A stretch of 64,000 bases of DNA. Origin: Saccharospirillum sp039982735 (GTDB lineage Bacteria > Pseudomonadota > Gammaproteobacteria > Pseudomonadales > Natronospirillaceae). Under the pieces are notes generated by a model. That model was not told the origin of the DNA. It was given only the letters and a program-made list of their open reading frames with translations, and did not search any database. The translations under genes were made by a program, and so were the position numbers. Shown here in pieces: positions 1 through 9,566 of the stretch. Position 1 is the stretch's first letter. Each line of letters starts with the position of its first letter. The stretch lies in assembly GCF_039982735.1 (NCBI RefSeq), contig NZ_JBDWXV010000015.1, forward strand, positions 1 to 64,000. Reading direction: 5' to 3'.

Positions 1-80
<80 letters not shown>

Positions 81-91
81 TACCAGACATT

Positions 92-125
92 AAAAAAGCC
101 CGAACATTGCTGTTCGGGCTTTTTT
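92..125 (-). terminator. Terminator after tRNA-fMet
   Basis: A nine-base perfect stem (97-105 with 112-120) is flanked by A and T runs on both sides, so it can act in either direction. It lies directly behind the 3' end of the tRNA and separates it from the degenerate copy. Confidence 0.85.
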
Positions 126-128
126 GTT

Positions 129-205
<77 letters not shown>

Positions 206-318
206 ATAACCTGTTTAGAGAGTGCTTCTGATCGAGAATTTTCAGAAACCATCACCCGATTCTGGTTCGGATGCTGTGCTTTGCTGACCGTTTGGTCATC
301 GCCTCTCAACGGGGACGC

Positions 319-347
319 ATATTAATGACGAGCCCGGTAGCTGTCAA
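319..347 (-). promoter_or_regulatory. Sigma-70 promoter of tRNA-fMet
   Basis: On the reverse strand a perfect TTGACA (347-342) is followed, 17 bases later, by TAATAT (324-319). The discriminator behind it is GC-rich (GCGTCCCC), the type seen at stable-RNA promoters under stringent control. Transcription would start near 312 and give a leader of about 107 bases before the tRNA. It lies between the DUF349 gene stop and the tRNA. Confidence 0.8.
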
Positions 348-378
348 CTAACTTTATGATTTTTTTCAGTTTTTTCTG

Positions 379-3138
379 TCAGTCCGACGTCATCCAGGCT
401 TCTCGGGCTTGCTTCATCCGACTCATCAGCGCATCGAATTGGGCTGCATCGCTGGCGGGAGTGGCCAACCATGCGACTACGGCCTGATCAATGTCATTCT
501 GATCCACTTGCTGGCCCAAACCATCCGTTAGACGTTGTACTTGCAGTTCCATGCGCAAGGCTTTGTCGGCCTCTGGTGTCTCTGCCCCGGTCAGGATTTC
601 CAGTTCAACGGTTTTACGGCGCAAAGCGTTATCATCGGCATCGGGTACCTGCCAATTCGGCAGCGAGGACAGCAATCCGGCAGCAGAAGCCGGTATCTTG
701 TTCAAGGCCTGCCACTCAGTCGCCGCCGCTTCCGCTGAATCACAATCGAACCGGGCCTGACGATTCCAGTCAAACAGGGCTTGCCAGTGCTGATCCTGCT
801 GTTGAACTTTGATGGCTTTGCACCGGGCCTGGAAATCCCGGTTCAGGCGTTCAAGCCGTTCCTGCAGCTTTTTATAGTCGGCTTTAGGCAACGTACCCAG
901 AGCGCTGTACTGGTCTTTAAGGTCATCAAACCGGCCTTTGGATGCCAGCGGGTCCGTGTCGGCCAGAATGGCTTCCATATCCGCCAGTATCACGTCAGCC
1001 TGTGCCTTATGGGCGTTCAGGTCTGCCTTAAAGGCATCCGCCGCTGCTTCGCGACGGGCAAAGAGCTCATCGCATATCGCCCGGAACGACTTCCACAACG
1101 CCTGTTCGTCGCGCCGTGCCAGATGCCCGGCCTGTTGCCAGTCGCGCTGCAGTTGCTTGGCTTTTTCGGTAGCCTGGCGCGAATCGGGTTCATCCAGCAA
1201 GGCTTGTGCCTGCTCGATGATGGCCAGCTTGGCCTCGCGAAAGACCTGCTGTTCGCCCTGCAACCGATCACGCAAGCGTTGAAACACGGCGTCGAACTGG
1301 GCTTGCACTGCCTTGTTGGCCGCCCGGTCTACCGGTGAGAACCGGCGCCAGTCGTTCCGGGCGAGTGTCAGCACCCGGTCCAGCTCTTTCAGATCCAGGC
1401 CCTTACTGTCGATCAACTGCTCATACTGACCCAATTGTTCGGCCAGCGCCTGGCGCTGGCGAAGGTTCAGTGAACGCAGCTTGCCCTGCTCTTCAAAAAA
1501 CGCCTTGCAGGGTTCATAGGCCTGTTGAGCCAGATCGTGAAAGGTCTCCCACAAGGCCTGATGCTGGTTCTGCAGGCCCCGGCTCAACATGCGCCATTCA
1601 TCCTGCATGTCGCGAATTTGCCGGGCGCGGTCTTCTGGCGGTAACGACTGGTCGAGCAAGTGACGCATGCGTTCGATCAGGGCTTCTTTTTTGGGCAGTA
1701 CCGCAAAACTCTGCCAGTCGCGCAATTTCTCGACAGCTTGTTCAGTCTCTTCAAACTGGCGGAAGAGCCCATGATGTTCTTCGGGTTTTAAATCAACCAC
1801 CGCATCGCGGACGCCTTGCAACAGACCCGAAGCCCGCTTCAGGTGGCCATCGTTGATCGCCCCCTGGCAACGGCGGATCAGCCCGCGTGCCTGACGAACG
1901 GCCTGGATGCTCTGTTTTCTATGCTCGGCCAGCTGGTCGTGATGGACTCGAACCGCCTGTTCAACCCTGCCTTTCAGGGCAGGTTCCGGTTCACCTTCCG
2001 GCCAATCCAGACTGTGCAGCCATTCATCCAACGCGTGGGCAGCAGTATCATGACCAGCCGGATCGGCCTCGATGGCAGGCAACAGGTCAGCCAGCGGACC
2101 GTACCGCTCAATCAGTAGAACCAGTGCGTTCAAGGACGTTTCATAGGTGGTGCAAAGCTGATGAAAGGCTCGTTCCTCTTCGCGACTGGCGCGTTGCGAC
2201 TGCTCGGTCTGCCGCCACTGATGTTGTTGCTCAGTCAGATACAGCAAGGCATCGCGTACCTGAGCCTGGTCAGGGTCTGCCTGGTCGAGCCGGTCTTTCA
2301 GGTCATGCCACAGATCTTGAATCAATTGGGTGCGATGCGGGTCTTTTTCGGTGCTTTCGACATCCGGGGCTGCGTCGTCTTCCGTCTCCGCAGGGCTAAT
2401 ACTCTCTGAACCTGCGTCATCCGGCTCAGTTGCCGGTATTGCAGTGTCCGCCTCCGGTTCGGAGCTGGCGCCATCAGACTCCACCGGAAGCCGGGCCTGA
2501 GCATCGCTGATGGCCTGGTGCCAGCGCTCGATCAACGCCTCGTCGGCATAGGGGCTATTGCCAGACCACTGGTCCTGAAGCGCGCGTAACTTGCCGCTAT
2601 AGAGTGGATCGACCGGGGCTTTGGCATGACGCTCGAGCTGCTCAACCAGTCGACGGGTGTGATCAACTCTGGATTGCAACGCCTGTTGCTCGTTCTTGTG
2701 TACATCCAGCCGGGTTTTGACCAGTCGATACACAGCTTTATCGCGGCCTTTGGCATGCTTCAGCAGTTGTTCCAGTGCACCGATGTCACTGACCAGCTTG
2801 GCGGCGGCGGTGCGAACCCGTGCCGAAAAACCGTGACGAGCCACTTCGATGCAGAGATCATCACTGACATCCGACACCGGTGTATCCACATGCAGGCTAA
2901 GCGCCAGTTGTTCGGCCGCAGGCACCTGCTGACGCTGCTCTGCAGTCAGTTTGCCCTCATCCAGCGACCTGGCCAGCTCAACCATGGCTTCCCTGCGCTG
3001 TTTCGGGTCGTCTGCCCGGGCCTGTAATAGCCACTGATCAATGCCAGGCTTGACCGTTTCGGCTCGGGTATTCCCGGGTGATTTCGCAGTGGGTTTTGCG
3101 GCCTTGGATTTTTTGCCAAAGAATTTGCTGAGCACCAT
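379..3138 (-). CDS. DUF349 domain-containing protein
   Basis: A 919-residue, highly charged, largely alpha-helical protein with repeated three-helix segments such as RQIRDMQDEWRML and KAKQLQRDWQQAG, the recurring pattern of DUF349 proteins. The N terminus (MVLSKFFGKKSK) is basic and matches the short positively charged start seen in this family. An acidic, low-complexity stretch at about residues 215-265 separates the N-terminal helices from the repeats. There is no signal peptide, so it is cytoplasmic. The family has no settled biochemical role. It is divergent from sbcB, with about 200 bases between the starts. Confidence 0.8.
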   Translation of the reverse strand: MVLSKFFGKKSKAAKPTAKSPGNTRAETVKPGIDQWLLQARADDPKQRREAMVELARSLDEGKLTAEQRQQVPAAEQLALSLHVDTPVSDVSDDLCIEVARHGFSARVRTAAAKLVSDIGALEQLLKHAKGRDKAVYRLVKTRLDVHKNEQQALQSRVDHTRRLVEQLERHAKAPVDPLYSGKLRALQDQWSGNSPYADEALIERWHQAISDAQARLPVESDGASSEPEADTAIPATEPDDAGSESISPAETEDDAAPDVESTEKDPHRTQLIQDLWHDLKDRLDQADPDQAQVRDALLYLTEQQHQWRQTEQSQRASREEERAFHQLCTTYETSLNALVLLIERYGPLADLLPAIEADPAGHDTAAHALDEWLHSLDWPEGEPEPALKGRVEQAVRVHHDQLAEHRKQSIQAVRQARGLIRRCQGAINDGHLKRASGLLQGVRDAVVDLKPEEHHGLFRQFEETEQAVEKLRDWQSFAVLPKKEALIERMRHLLDQSLPPEDRARQIRDMQDEWRMLSRGLQNQHQALWETFHDLAQQAYEPCKAFFEEQGKLRSLNLRQRQALAEQLGQYEQLIDSKGLDLKELDRVLTLARNDWRRFSPVDRAANKAVQAQFDAVFQRLRDRLQGEQQVFREAKLAIIEQAQALLDEPDSRQATEKAKQLQRDWQQAGHLARRDEQALWKSFRAICDELFARREAAADAFKADLNAHKAQADVILADMEAILADTDPLASKGRFDDLKDQYSALGTLPKADYKKLQERLERLNRDFQARCKAIKVQQQDQHWQALFDWNRQARFDCDSAEAAATEWQALNKIPASAAGLLSSLPNWQVPDADDNALRRKTVELEILTGAETPEADKALRMELQVQRLTDGLGQQVDQNDIDQAVVAWLATPASDAAQFDALMSRMKQAREAWMTSD

Positions 3139-3346
3139 GTAACGATCTCCCTGATTGCCATTGAGCCAGGCCGGGAACGCGCGTTCACCGTGCCGGAAAC
3201 GCCCATCAATGATAGGCTGTACGAAATTGGCGCCGTGATTAGGCGCTCGTGCGGATCACCGCAGCCAGCCTGTTTGTGCGGGCTGACGCTACAGTGTAAA
3301 CCCATGCAGGAGCGAGCACTACTGCACCGACAGGACACCGGAATCC

Positions 3347-4936
3347 ATGCCCAAACCCACTTCAACAGCGCCCCGGCAATTTCTCTGGTACGACTACGAA
3401 ACCTGGGGCATTCATCCGGCCCGGGATGGTATAGCCCAGTTTGCCGCAGTCGTCACCGATGCCGACCTGAACATCATCGGCGAGCCGATGGACTGGAAAT
3501 GCAAGCCATTACCCGATGCCGTCATCGACCCGTCGGCGGTTATGATTACGGGTCTTACACCGGGCCTGTGCCAACAGGAAGGGCTGAGCGAATGGGAACT
3601 GGCCAGTCGCATCAACGCCGTTATGTCAGAGCCCGGTACCTGCACCGTGGGATACAACAGCTTGCGCTTTGACGACGAGTTCACCCGGTTCCTGTTTTAC
3701 CGCAACCTGCTCGACCCATACAGCCGGGAATGGCGTAACCAGAACAGCCGCTGGGATCTGCTCGACGTGGTTCGCCTGACGTATGCACTGCGCCCGGAGG
3801 GCATCGAATGGCCCAGGCATGACAATGGCGACCCCTCGTTCAAGCTTGAACAGCTAACGGCCGCCAATGGCATCGAGCACGCAAAAGCGCACGACGCCGT
3901 TAGCGACGTCCTGGCTACCATCGCCCTGGCCCGACTGATTCGAGACCGACAGCCAAAGTTGTTCGACTATGCCTTGTCGTTGCGGTTCAAGCATGAGGTG
4001 CGCCGGCACTTGCCGCTGGAATCGCGCCAGCCCATGTTGCATGTCAGTGGCAAGATTCCAGCCCGGCAAGGCTGCCTGACGGTCGAGGTGCCTCTAATGG
4101 AGCACCCGGATCGTCGCAACGAAATCATCGTGCTCGATCTAATGCAGGACCCTAGCTGGCTATTGGATCATAACGCCGATGAAGTTCGCGACTGGCTCTA
4201 TACCCCCACTGACTCATTACCTGAGGGCATTGTCAGACCCCCCTTAAGAACACTGCATGTAAACCGGTGCCCAATGATCGCCCCTTATCGCATGCTGGAC
4301 GAAGCCACCTGCGAGCGGTTCGATATTGACCCGGTCCGCATTGCGCAACACCTGGCCATCCTGGATCGCTGGCACGACCTGGTATCACTGGCGCGCGAGG
4401 TGTTCAAAACCACCGACCGCCCTGCCCCGGCCGACCCCCAGCAGGCGCTTTACCAGGGGTTCATCAGTGATCACGATCGCGGCATTCTGAACCAGATTCG
4501 ACGTAAAGACCGCCACCCTGAAACCTGGCCAGGCCTGGCGGATGGCCTGCAAGACGACCGCCAGCAAGCCCTGGTGTTTCTGGCCCGCGCCCGGCATTTT
4601 CCCGACAGCCTCAGCGCCGCTGAACAATCACACTGGCACGACCATGTACGCACCCACCTGACTGACCCGGACTGGGGCAGCACCCTGACACTTAATGACG
4701 CCATAGCAGCAACAGAACAATTGATGACAGAACACCCTGACCGGGACGACTTGCCGGAAGTGTTAACCTGGCTGCAACAACTGGACGAGCAATGGCTGAA
4801 AGACCCAACCGCACCAGTGCCTGAAGCAACCAAAGATACAGATAAAGAGACGACTGCCAAGGCACCTGCCGAAGACACTCATAACAACGACAATAACCCC
4901 ACTTCTGATGACGGGCCGCAGCTAGGGTTGTTCTGA
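3347..4936 (+). CDS. sbcB: Exodeoxyribonuclease I
   Basis: A single-strand-specific 3'-5' exonuclease that acts in recombination and mismatch repair. The DEDD-type exonuclease signature is clear: WYDYETWG near residue 14, GYNSLRFDDEFTR near 103, NSRWDLLDVVR and the later HDAVSDV. The SH3-like and helical C-terminal domains follow. At 529 residues it is about 50 longer than the E. coli enzyme. The surplus is a T/D/N-rich low-complexity tail (about residues 485-525) ending in GPQLGLF, a short hydrophobic end that could be a clamp- or SSB-type docking peptide (inference). Convergent with the next gene, with an 8-base gap. Confidence 0.96.
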   Translation: MPKPTSTAPRQFLWYDYETWGIHPARDGIAQFAAVVTDADLNIIGEPMDWKCKPLPDAVIDPSAVMITGLTPGLCQQEGLSEWELASRINAVMSEPGTCTVGYNSLRFDDEFTRFLFYRNLLDPYSREWRNQNSRWDLLDVVRLTYALRPEGIEWPRHDNGDPSFKLEQLTAANGIEHAKAHDAVSDVLATIALARLIRDRQPKLFDYALSLRFKHEVRRHLPLESRQPMLHVSGKIPARQGCLTVEVPLMEHPDRRNEIIVLDLMQDPSWLLDHNADEVRDWLYTPTDSLPEGIVRPPLRTLHVNRCPMIAPYRMLDEATCERFDIDPVRIAQHLAILDRWHDLVSLAREVFKTTDRPAPADPQQALYQGFISDHDRGILNQIRRKDRHPETWPGLADGLQDDRQQALVFLARARHFPDSLSAAEQSHWHDHVRTHLTDPDWGSTLTLNDAIAATEQLMTEHPDRDDLPEVLTWLQQLDEQWLKDPTAPVPEATKDTDKETTAKAPAEDTHNNDNNPTSDDGPQLGLF

Positions 4937-4944
4937 AACCGACC

Positions 4945-5505
4945 TCAGGGATAAACCATCACATTCAAAAACCGGGCTGGTTTGTCCGCGGAGTCGTTAC
5001 GGTAGGCATGTGACTGATCAGCCCGAAAGCGATGAGCTTCGCCCGTTCGAAGTCGGTGCCACTGATCGTCACTGAAGACCGACAGCGCACCAGACTGGAC
5101 AAGGATGCACTCGATAACGCCGGCCCGGTGAGCGTCTGACTCGCGCAGCCCGCCGGGTTCAATCTCGACGTCCAGCAACTCGGTATGCAGGTCGGCCGCA
5201 AAAGGCAGGATCGTTTTTACCGCCAATGCGCTGTCTTCCGGCGTTACCCGGGGCACCGAATCAACAGCGGCCTCGTCTTTGCTAAGCCCCGTCTCGACAG
5301 GCTCTATCAAGGTTGAAAAGCCAACTTCATAACCCTTGGCCAAACGCCAGAGTGTGGTCAGCGTTGGGCTGGACTCCCCCCGCTCGATTTGCCCCAGCAT
5401 GGCCTTGCTGACACCGGTTTCCATCGCGGCCCTATCCAGACTCCAGAGCCTCTGTGCGCGCAGTTTTTTCAGCCTGGCGGCAAACTGTTGCTGAATGTCC
5501 GACAT
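4945..5505 (-). CDS. XRE-family regulator with cupin domain
   Basis: 186 residues. An N-terminal helix-turn-helix (about 10-65; RAAMETGVSKAMLGQIERGESSPT) is joined to a C-terminal cupin (about 110-180; EPGGLRESDAHRAG...HRFRADQSHAYRN), the usual layout of small-ligand-responsive repressors. The start follows a good AGGAGA site. It is divergent from the benE-like transporter, and the shared 107-base gap holds two near-perfect palindromes, so it very likely represses the transporter and itself. The ligand is unknown; an aromatic acid is a guess from the partner gene. Confidence 0.88.
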   Translation of the reverse strand: MSDIQQQFAARLKKLRAQRLWSLDRAAMETGVSKAMLGQIERGESSPTLTTLWRLAKGYEVGFSTLIEPVETGLSKDEAAVDSVPRVTPEDSALAVKTILPFAADLHTELLDVEIEPGGLRESDAHRAGVIECILVQSGALSVFSDDQWHRLRTGEAHRFRADQSHAYRNDSADKPARFLNVMVYP

Positions 5506-5531
5506 GGTGACTTCTCCTGATCAACAAAGAC

Positions 5532-5587
5532 TTGTGCGTTATAGCGCACACTGCTAGTCTGCGCGCATTGTACGTTATAACGCACAA
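5532..5587. promoter_or_regulatory. Paired palindromic operators, regulator/benE
   Basis: Two copies of one palindrome, consensus TTGTGCGTTATAACGCACAA, at 5532-5551 and 5568-5587. The first has one central change (G for A at 5544), and its arms TGTGCG/CGCACA are perfect. The second has A for G at 5572. The centres are 36 bp apart. For benE a plausible promoter is TTGTAC (5569-5574) with TAAAAC 17 bases downstream, so the second copy would sit between -35 and -10. For the regulator, TACAAT (reverse strand, 5572-5567) is a possible -10, with the first copy just downstream. Repression at both would follow. Confidence 0.75.
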
Positions 5588-5612
5588 CCGTAAAACCACA
5601 GGAGACCTGGCC

Positions 5613-6830
5613 ATGCGCACCCCGCTTTGGCGTCAATTCTGGCAGGACCTGTCACTCAGCAGTGTCAGTGCGGGGGTTGTTGCCGTACTCGTTGGTTTCA
5701 GCAGCTCAGCCGTGCTGATCTTTCAGGCTGCTGAAGCAGCGGGTACTACCCCCGCCCAGGCCAGCTCCTGGCTATGGGCGCTGGGGCTTGGCATGGGTAT
5801 CACCTCGGTGGGCTTGTCACTGCAACACCGGCTGCCACTGGTAACCGCCTGGTCAACGCCGGGCGCCGCTGTATTAATTGTCAGTCTCTCGGGTTTTTCA
5901 CTGGCTGAGGCGATCGGTGCTTTTATTCTGACCGGGGCTTTAATAACGCTGGCCGGCTTTACCGGACAGGCCGAGAAACTGACTCAAAAGCTGAGCCCGG
6001 CCCTGGCCAGTGCCATGCTAGCTGGTGTGCTGTTTCCTTTTGGCCTGAATGCCGCGTCCTCTCTGACCGAAGCGCCGGTTTTGGCCGGAACCATGGCAAT
6101 CGTGTATTTTCTGGCACGGCTGTGGATCCCGCGCTACGCGGTATTGCTGGTAGCGCTTGTTGGTTTGATGCTGGCACTGGCGTTGAATCAGGTCGCCGAC
6201 AATGCCTGGGACTGGTCGTGGACCAAACCCGTGCTGCAGTGGCCAGAATTCACCTGGCAAGCCGCCTTCAGCCTGACCCTGCCGCTGTTTATCGTCACCA
6301 TGGCTTCGCAAAACCTGCCCGGCATCGCGACGCTGACCGCTGCCGGCTACCGCTCCCCCACCTCGTCGGTATTAAAATGGACCGGGCTGACAACCCTGGG
6401 CCTGGCGCCTTTTGGCGCCTTTGCGCTGAACCTTGCCGCCATCACCGCGTCCATCTGCATGACCTCGGATGCCCACCCGGATCCCAAAAAACGCTACACC
6501 GCTGCCGTATCTGCTGGCGTAACCTACGCCATACTGGGTTTGCTGGCTGCGTCGGTAATCGGTCTATTCCGGGCCTTGCCCGGAGCCTACATCATGACGT
6601 TGGCTGGCCTGGCATTGCTGCCGACCATCGCCAACAGCCTGGTCATCGCCTTGCAGGATGAACAAGAACGCGAATCCAGCCTGGTGACCTTCCTGGTCAC
6701 CGCGGCCAATGTCACTCTATTCGGAATCGGAGGGGCCTTCTGGGGGCTGGTGTTTGGTTACCTGGTGCGTGATCGCCGCTACCTGGTCCTGCTTATTCAG
6801 CGCCTGACTTGGCGGCGAAAAAAGCACTGA
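5613..6830 (+). CDS. benE: BenE-family benzoate/proton symporter
   Basis: 405 residues and almost entirely hydrophobic, with about 11-12 membrane segments. Family-typical stretches include STPGAAVLIVSLSG near residue 85, NLPGIATLTAAGY near 235 and FGAFALNLAAITASICM near 265. It is an inner-membrane aromatic-acid uptake carrier by family; the actual substrate is not shown here, and no benzoate degradation genes are nearby. The start at 5613 (MRTPLWRQFW) is preferred because it follows CAGGAG; upstream in-frame codons run through the operator palindromes. Its last 38 bases overlap the convergent enoyl-CoA hydratase gene. Confidence 0.88.
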   Translation: MRTPLWRQFWQDLSLSSVSAGVVAVLVGFSSSAVLIFQAAEAAGTTPAQASSWLWALGLGMGITSVGLSLQHRLPLVTAWSTPGAAVLIVSLSGFSLAEAIGAFILTGALITLAGFTGQAEKLTQKLSPALASAMLAGVLFPFGLNAASSLTEAPVLAGTMAIVYFLARLWIPRYAVLLVALVGLMLALALNQVADNAWDWSWTKPVLQWPEFTWQAAFSLTLPLFIVTMASQNLPGIATLTAAGYRSPTSSVLKWTGLTTLGLAPFGAFALNLAAITASICMTSDAHPDPKKRYTAAVSAGVTYAILGLLAASVIGLFRALPGAYIMTLAGLALLPTIANSLVIALQDEQERESSLVTFLVTAANVTLFGIGGAFWGLVFGYLVRDRRYLVLLIQRLTWRRKKH

Positions 6831-7548
6831 CCGCCCGGCGGAACTCGTCGCTTTTCAATTGTGTCTGAAAATGGCGGGCTTCATCGTCGATGGTATTCAG
6901 CGTAATGCTCATAAAATGCTGTTTCATCAGCTTCTTGGTCAGTTCAATCGCCTTAGGCGGTTGCGCGGCCAGCAGCTGCGCCTGCTGATGGGCAGCTTGC
7001 AGGTAATTTTCATCGCCAAAAACAGCGTTGATCAGCCCGGCTTCAAGCGCCTCCTGCGGGCCAAAGCTCTTGCCCAGCATCAGCCACTCTGCGGCTTTGA
7101 CATGCCCCACCTTTAACGGCAATAAAAAGGAAGACGCAAACTCGGGCACCAGACCCAAATTCACGAACGGCAGTTGGAAGACCGCGCTGTCGCCGCTGTA
7201 CACCAGATCACAATGCAGCAACAAGGTGGTGCCAATACCGACGGCAGGCCCGTTTACCGCCGCAACGATGGGTTTGGGAAAGTCAGCCATGGTGCGCAGA
7301 AAACGCAGCACCGGGGCATCATCATCTTCCATCGGGTGTTCCATGAAGTCTTTCAGATCGTTGCCCGCCGTGAAGCAGAACTTTTGACCCGACAACAATA
7401 CCACCCGAGCCTCCGGGTTGTGCTTGGCTTCATCGAGTATGGACTTCAACTCGATGTACATAGCCTCGGTCAGCGCATTGCGTTTCTCGGGGCGGTTCAG
7501 CGTCAGTTCCAGCACACCATTATGCACCCGCTGTATGATCTCGCTCAT
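6793..7548 (-). CDS. Enoyl-CoA hydratase/isomerase family protein
   Basis: 251 residues with the crotonase fold: LNRPEKRNALTEAMY near residue 18, the oxyanion-hole stretch FTAGNDLKDF near 58, and AAVNGPAVGIGTTLLLHCDLVY near 96. The C-terminal helices resemble the delta3,delta2-enoyl-CoA isomerase/PaaG-like branch rather than FadB-type hydratases. Where classic hydratases have a second catalytic glutamate this protein has NLGLVPEFASS, with glutamate following the LVP motif. The exact reaction is not settled. It follows AGGAGCT, stands alone, and overlaps benE tail to tail by 38 bases. Confidence 0.85.
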   Translation of the reverse strand: MSEIIQRVHNGVLELTLNRPEKRNALTEAMYIELKSILDEAKHNPEARVVLLSGQKFCFTAGNDLKDFMEHPMEDDDAPVLRFLRTMADFPKPIVAAVNGPAVGIGTTLLLHCDLVYSGDSAVFQLPFVNLGLVPEFASSFLLPLKVGHVKAAEWLMLGKSFGPQEALEAGLINAVFGDENYLQAAHQQAQLLAAQPPKAIELTKKLMKQHFMSITLNTIDDEARHFQTQLKSDEFRRAVSAFFAAKSGAE

Positions 7549-7660
7549 GGGAGCTCCTGTCGGTATAAGTTACCCTACAATTTAAACGAGCGTTTGAATT
7601 TTGCAAGTGCCGTTAGTCAGGCTACCTCGAAATAGCTAAAGTCGAGGCTGACACAAGTAA

Positions 7661-7790
7661 AGCGGCGGGTGCCGGTGATGCCTCTGAGGGGAAGTTCGCA
7701 GTACGGATCGGTCCGACGCCTCGGCTGCAGTCTAGGCCCCATGGAAGGGTTCACGCCGACCCCTCAGAGGCATCAACGGTATCCGATGCG
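7661..7790. repeat. Long-hairpin repeat, copy A
   Basis: A perfect 16-bp inverted repeat (7676-7691 with 7760-7775) encloses a 68-base core that ends with the family motif tctaggccccatgg...gggttcacgccga. The stem extends outward with wobble-type mismatches to about 7665 and 7786. It lies in the divergent gap between the enoyl-CoA hydratase and fumarase genes. In this copy the first inner hairpin is degraded compared with copies B and C. The rest of 7549-7900 holds only the fumarase promoter region; no gene is seen. Confidence 0.85.
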
Positions 7791-7900
7791 AGCCATTGCC
7801 ACCACGCTTGAGAAACCGGCTAATGCTTTTGTACTGAACCGATTCGTGGAAAAGTGTTGTACACTGCGCGCCACCGAGCAGACCGGCAGAGGAGCCCTTC

Positions 7901-9415
7901 ATGACCGTCATTAAGCAGGACGATCTTATTCAGAGCGTCGCAGACGCCTTGCAATTCATTTCCTACTATCACCCGAAAGACTTCATTCAGGCCGTGCATC
8001 AGGCCTACGAGCGCGAAGAATCCCAGGCCGCCAAAGATGCCATGGCCCAGATTCTGATCAACAGCCGGATGTGTGCCGAGGGGCATCGCCCCATCTGCCA
8101 GGACACCGGCATCGTGACCGTATTTCTGAAGATCGGGATGGATGTTCGCTGGGATGGCGCCACCATGGGCGTCGAAGACATGGTCAACGAAGGCGTTCGT
8201 CGTGCTTATCTGCACCCCGACAACGTATTGCGGGCCTCCGTGCTGGCCGACCCGGACGGCAAGCGCACCAACACCAAAGACAACACCCCGGCCGTGATAC
8301 ACACCCAAGTGGTGCCCGGCAATACCGTCGATGTTCAGGTGGCGGCCAAAGGCGGCGGCAGCGAAGCCAAGTCCAAATTTGCCATGTTGAACCCCTCGGA
8401 TTCGATCGTCGACTGGGTATTGAAAGTGGTGCCCGAGATGGGCGCTGGCTGGTGCCCGCCGGGTATGCTCGGGATCGGCATTGGCGGAACCGCTGAAAAA
8501 GCCATGTTGATGGCCAAGGAATCCCTGATGGAACCGATCAACATTCAGGAACTGCAGCAACGGGGAGCCAGCAACCGGGGCGAGGAACTGCGGCTTGAAT
8601 TGTTCGAAAAAGTGAACAAACTGGGCATCGGCGCACAGGGGCTCGGTGGCCTGACGACGGTACTGGATATCAAAGTCATGGACGCACCGACCCATGCTGC
8701 GAACAAACCCGTCGCCATCATCCCCAACTGCGCGGCGACTCGTCATACCCACTTCGTTCTGGATGGCTCCGGCATTGCCAAGCTCGAAGAGCCCAAGCTG
8801 GAAGACTGGCCCGATATCGTCTGGGATGCCGGCCCCAAAGCGCGCCGTGTCGACCTGAACACCCTGACCAAAGCCGAGATGCTCGACTGGAAACCCGGCG
8901 AAACCCTGTTGCTCAACGGCAAGATGTACACCGGTCGCGATGCCGCTCACAAGCGCATGGTCGATATGATCAGCAAGGGCGAGCCCCTGCCCGTCGACTT
9001 CACCAACAAGATGATCTACTACGTTGGCCCGGTTGACCCCATGGGTGATGAAGCGGTGGGCCCAGCCGGCCCGACCACAGCTACCCGAATGGATAAGTTC
9101 ACTGATACCGTCCTGGAGCACACGGGTCTGATCGGCATGGTGGGTAAGGCAGAGCGTGGCCCGGTAGCGATTGAATCCATTGCCCGCCACAAGGCAACGT
9201 ATTTGATGGCCGTTGGGGGTGCAGCCTACCTGGTATCAAAAGCTATACGCGAGGCCAAAGTGGTCGCCTTCGAAGACCTGGGTATGGAAGCCATTTACGA
9301 GTTTGATGTGGTGGATATGCCGGTAACCGTTGCCGTTGATACCCAAGGCAGCTCGGTACACCAGACAGGGCCCAAAGAATGGGCGGCCAAGATTCTGGCA
9401 AAAGAAGTCAGTTAA
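7901..9415 (+). CDS. fumA: Fumarate hydratase, class I (iron-sulfur)
   Basis: 504 residues, full length for the homodimeric [4Fe-4S] class I fumarases that interconvert fumarate and L-malate in the TCA cycle. An N-terminal alpha domain carries RPICQDTGIV near residue 65 and GIGGTAEKAM near 190, followed by PNCAATRHTHFVL near 277. The C-terminal beta domain has GPTTATRMDKFTD and VGKAERG. Cysteines in these first motifs are candidate cluster ligands. It starts after GAGGAGC and is monocistronic, with a strong terminator behind it. The mqo gene at 53.9 kb handles the next step. Confidence 0.96.
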   Translation: MTVIKQDDLIQSVADALQFISYYHPKDFIQAVHQAYEREESQAAKDAMAQILINSRMCAEGHRPICQDTGIVTVFLKIGMDVRWDGATMGVEDMVNEGVRRAYLHPDNVLRASVLADPDGKRTNTKDNTPAVIHTQVVPGNTVDVQVAAKGGGSEAKSKFAMLNPSDSIVDWVLKVVPEMGAGWCPPGMLGIGIGGTAEKAMLMAKESLMEPINIQELQQRGASNRGEELRLELFEKVNKLGIGAQGLGGLTTVLDIKVMDAPTHAANKPVAIIPNCAATRHTHFVLDGSGIAKLEEPKLEDWPDIVWDAGPKARRVDLNTLTKAEMLDWKPGETLLLNGKMYTGRDAAHKRMVDMISKGEPLPVDFTNKMIYYVGPVDPMGDEAVGPAGPTTATRMDKFTDTVLEHTGLIGMVGKAERGPVAIESIARHKATYLMAVGGAAYLVSKAIREAKVVAFEDLGMEAIYEFDVVDMPVTVAVDTQGSSVHQTGPKEWAAKILAKEVS

Positions 9416-9434
9416 CTGGAAGCCAATAGTAATC

Positions 9435-9459
9435 AAACCCGCTACGGCGGGTTTTTTTT
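9435..9459 (+). terminator. Terminator of fumarase gene
   Basis: An eight-base perfect stem (9435-9442 with 9447-9454) closes on a UACG tetraloop and runs into a T tract. It sits 20 bases behind the fumarase stop. Confidence 0.92.
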
Positions 9460-9491
9460 GGCCTGAGAACGACGTTTCAAAAATAGCAGAC

Positions 9492-9522
9492 AAAAAAAGG
9501 CCCGAATCAAACGATTCGGGCC
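9492..9522 (-). terminator. Terminator of the 1096-residue lipoprotein gene
   Basis: A ten-base perfect stem (9499-9508 with 9513-9522) is followed on the reverse strand by seven T. It faces the fumarase terminator, so the two convergent transcripts are insulated from each other. Confidence 0.92.
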
Positions 9523-9566
9523 ATCAAAGTCAGGTAGCCTAAACTACCTGATGGTTTCGAGAGAGA

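Noticed and set aside
7820..9190. A 456-codon open frame antisense to fumarase
   Set aside because: It lies wholly opposite a clearly conserved enzyme, has no family resemblance, and its composition is that of a reverse-frame shadow in GC-rich DNA.
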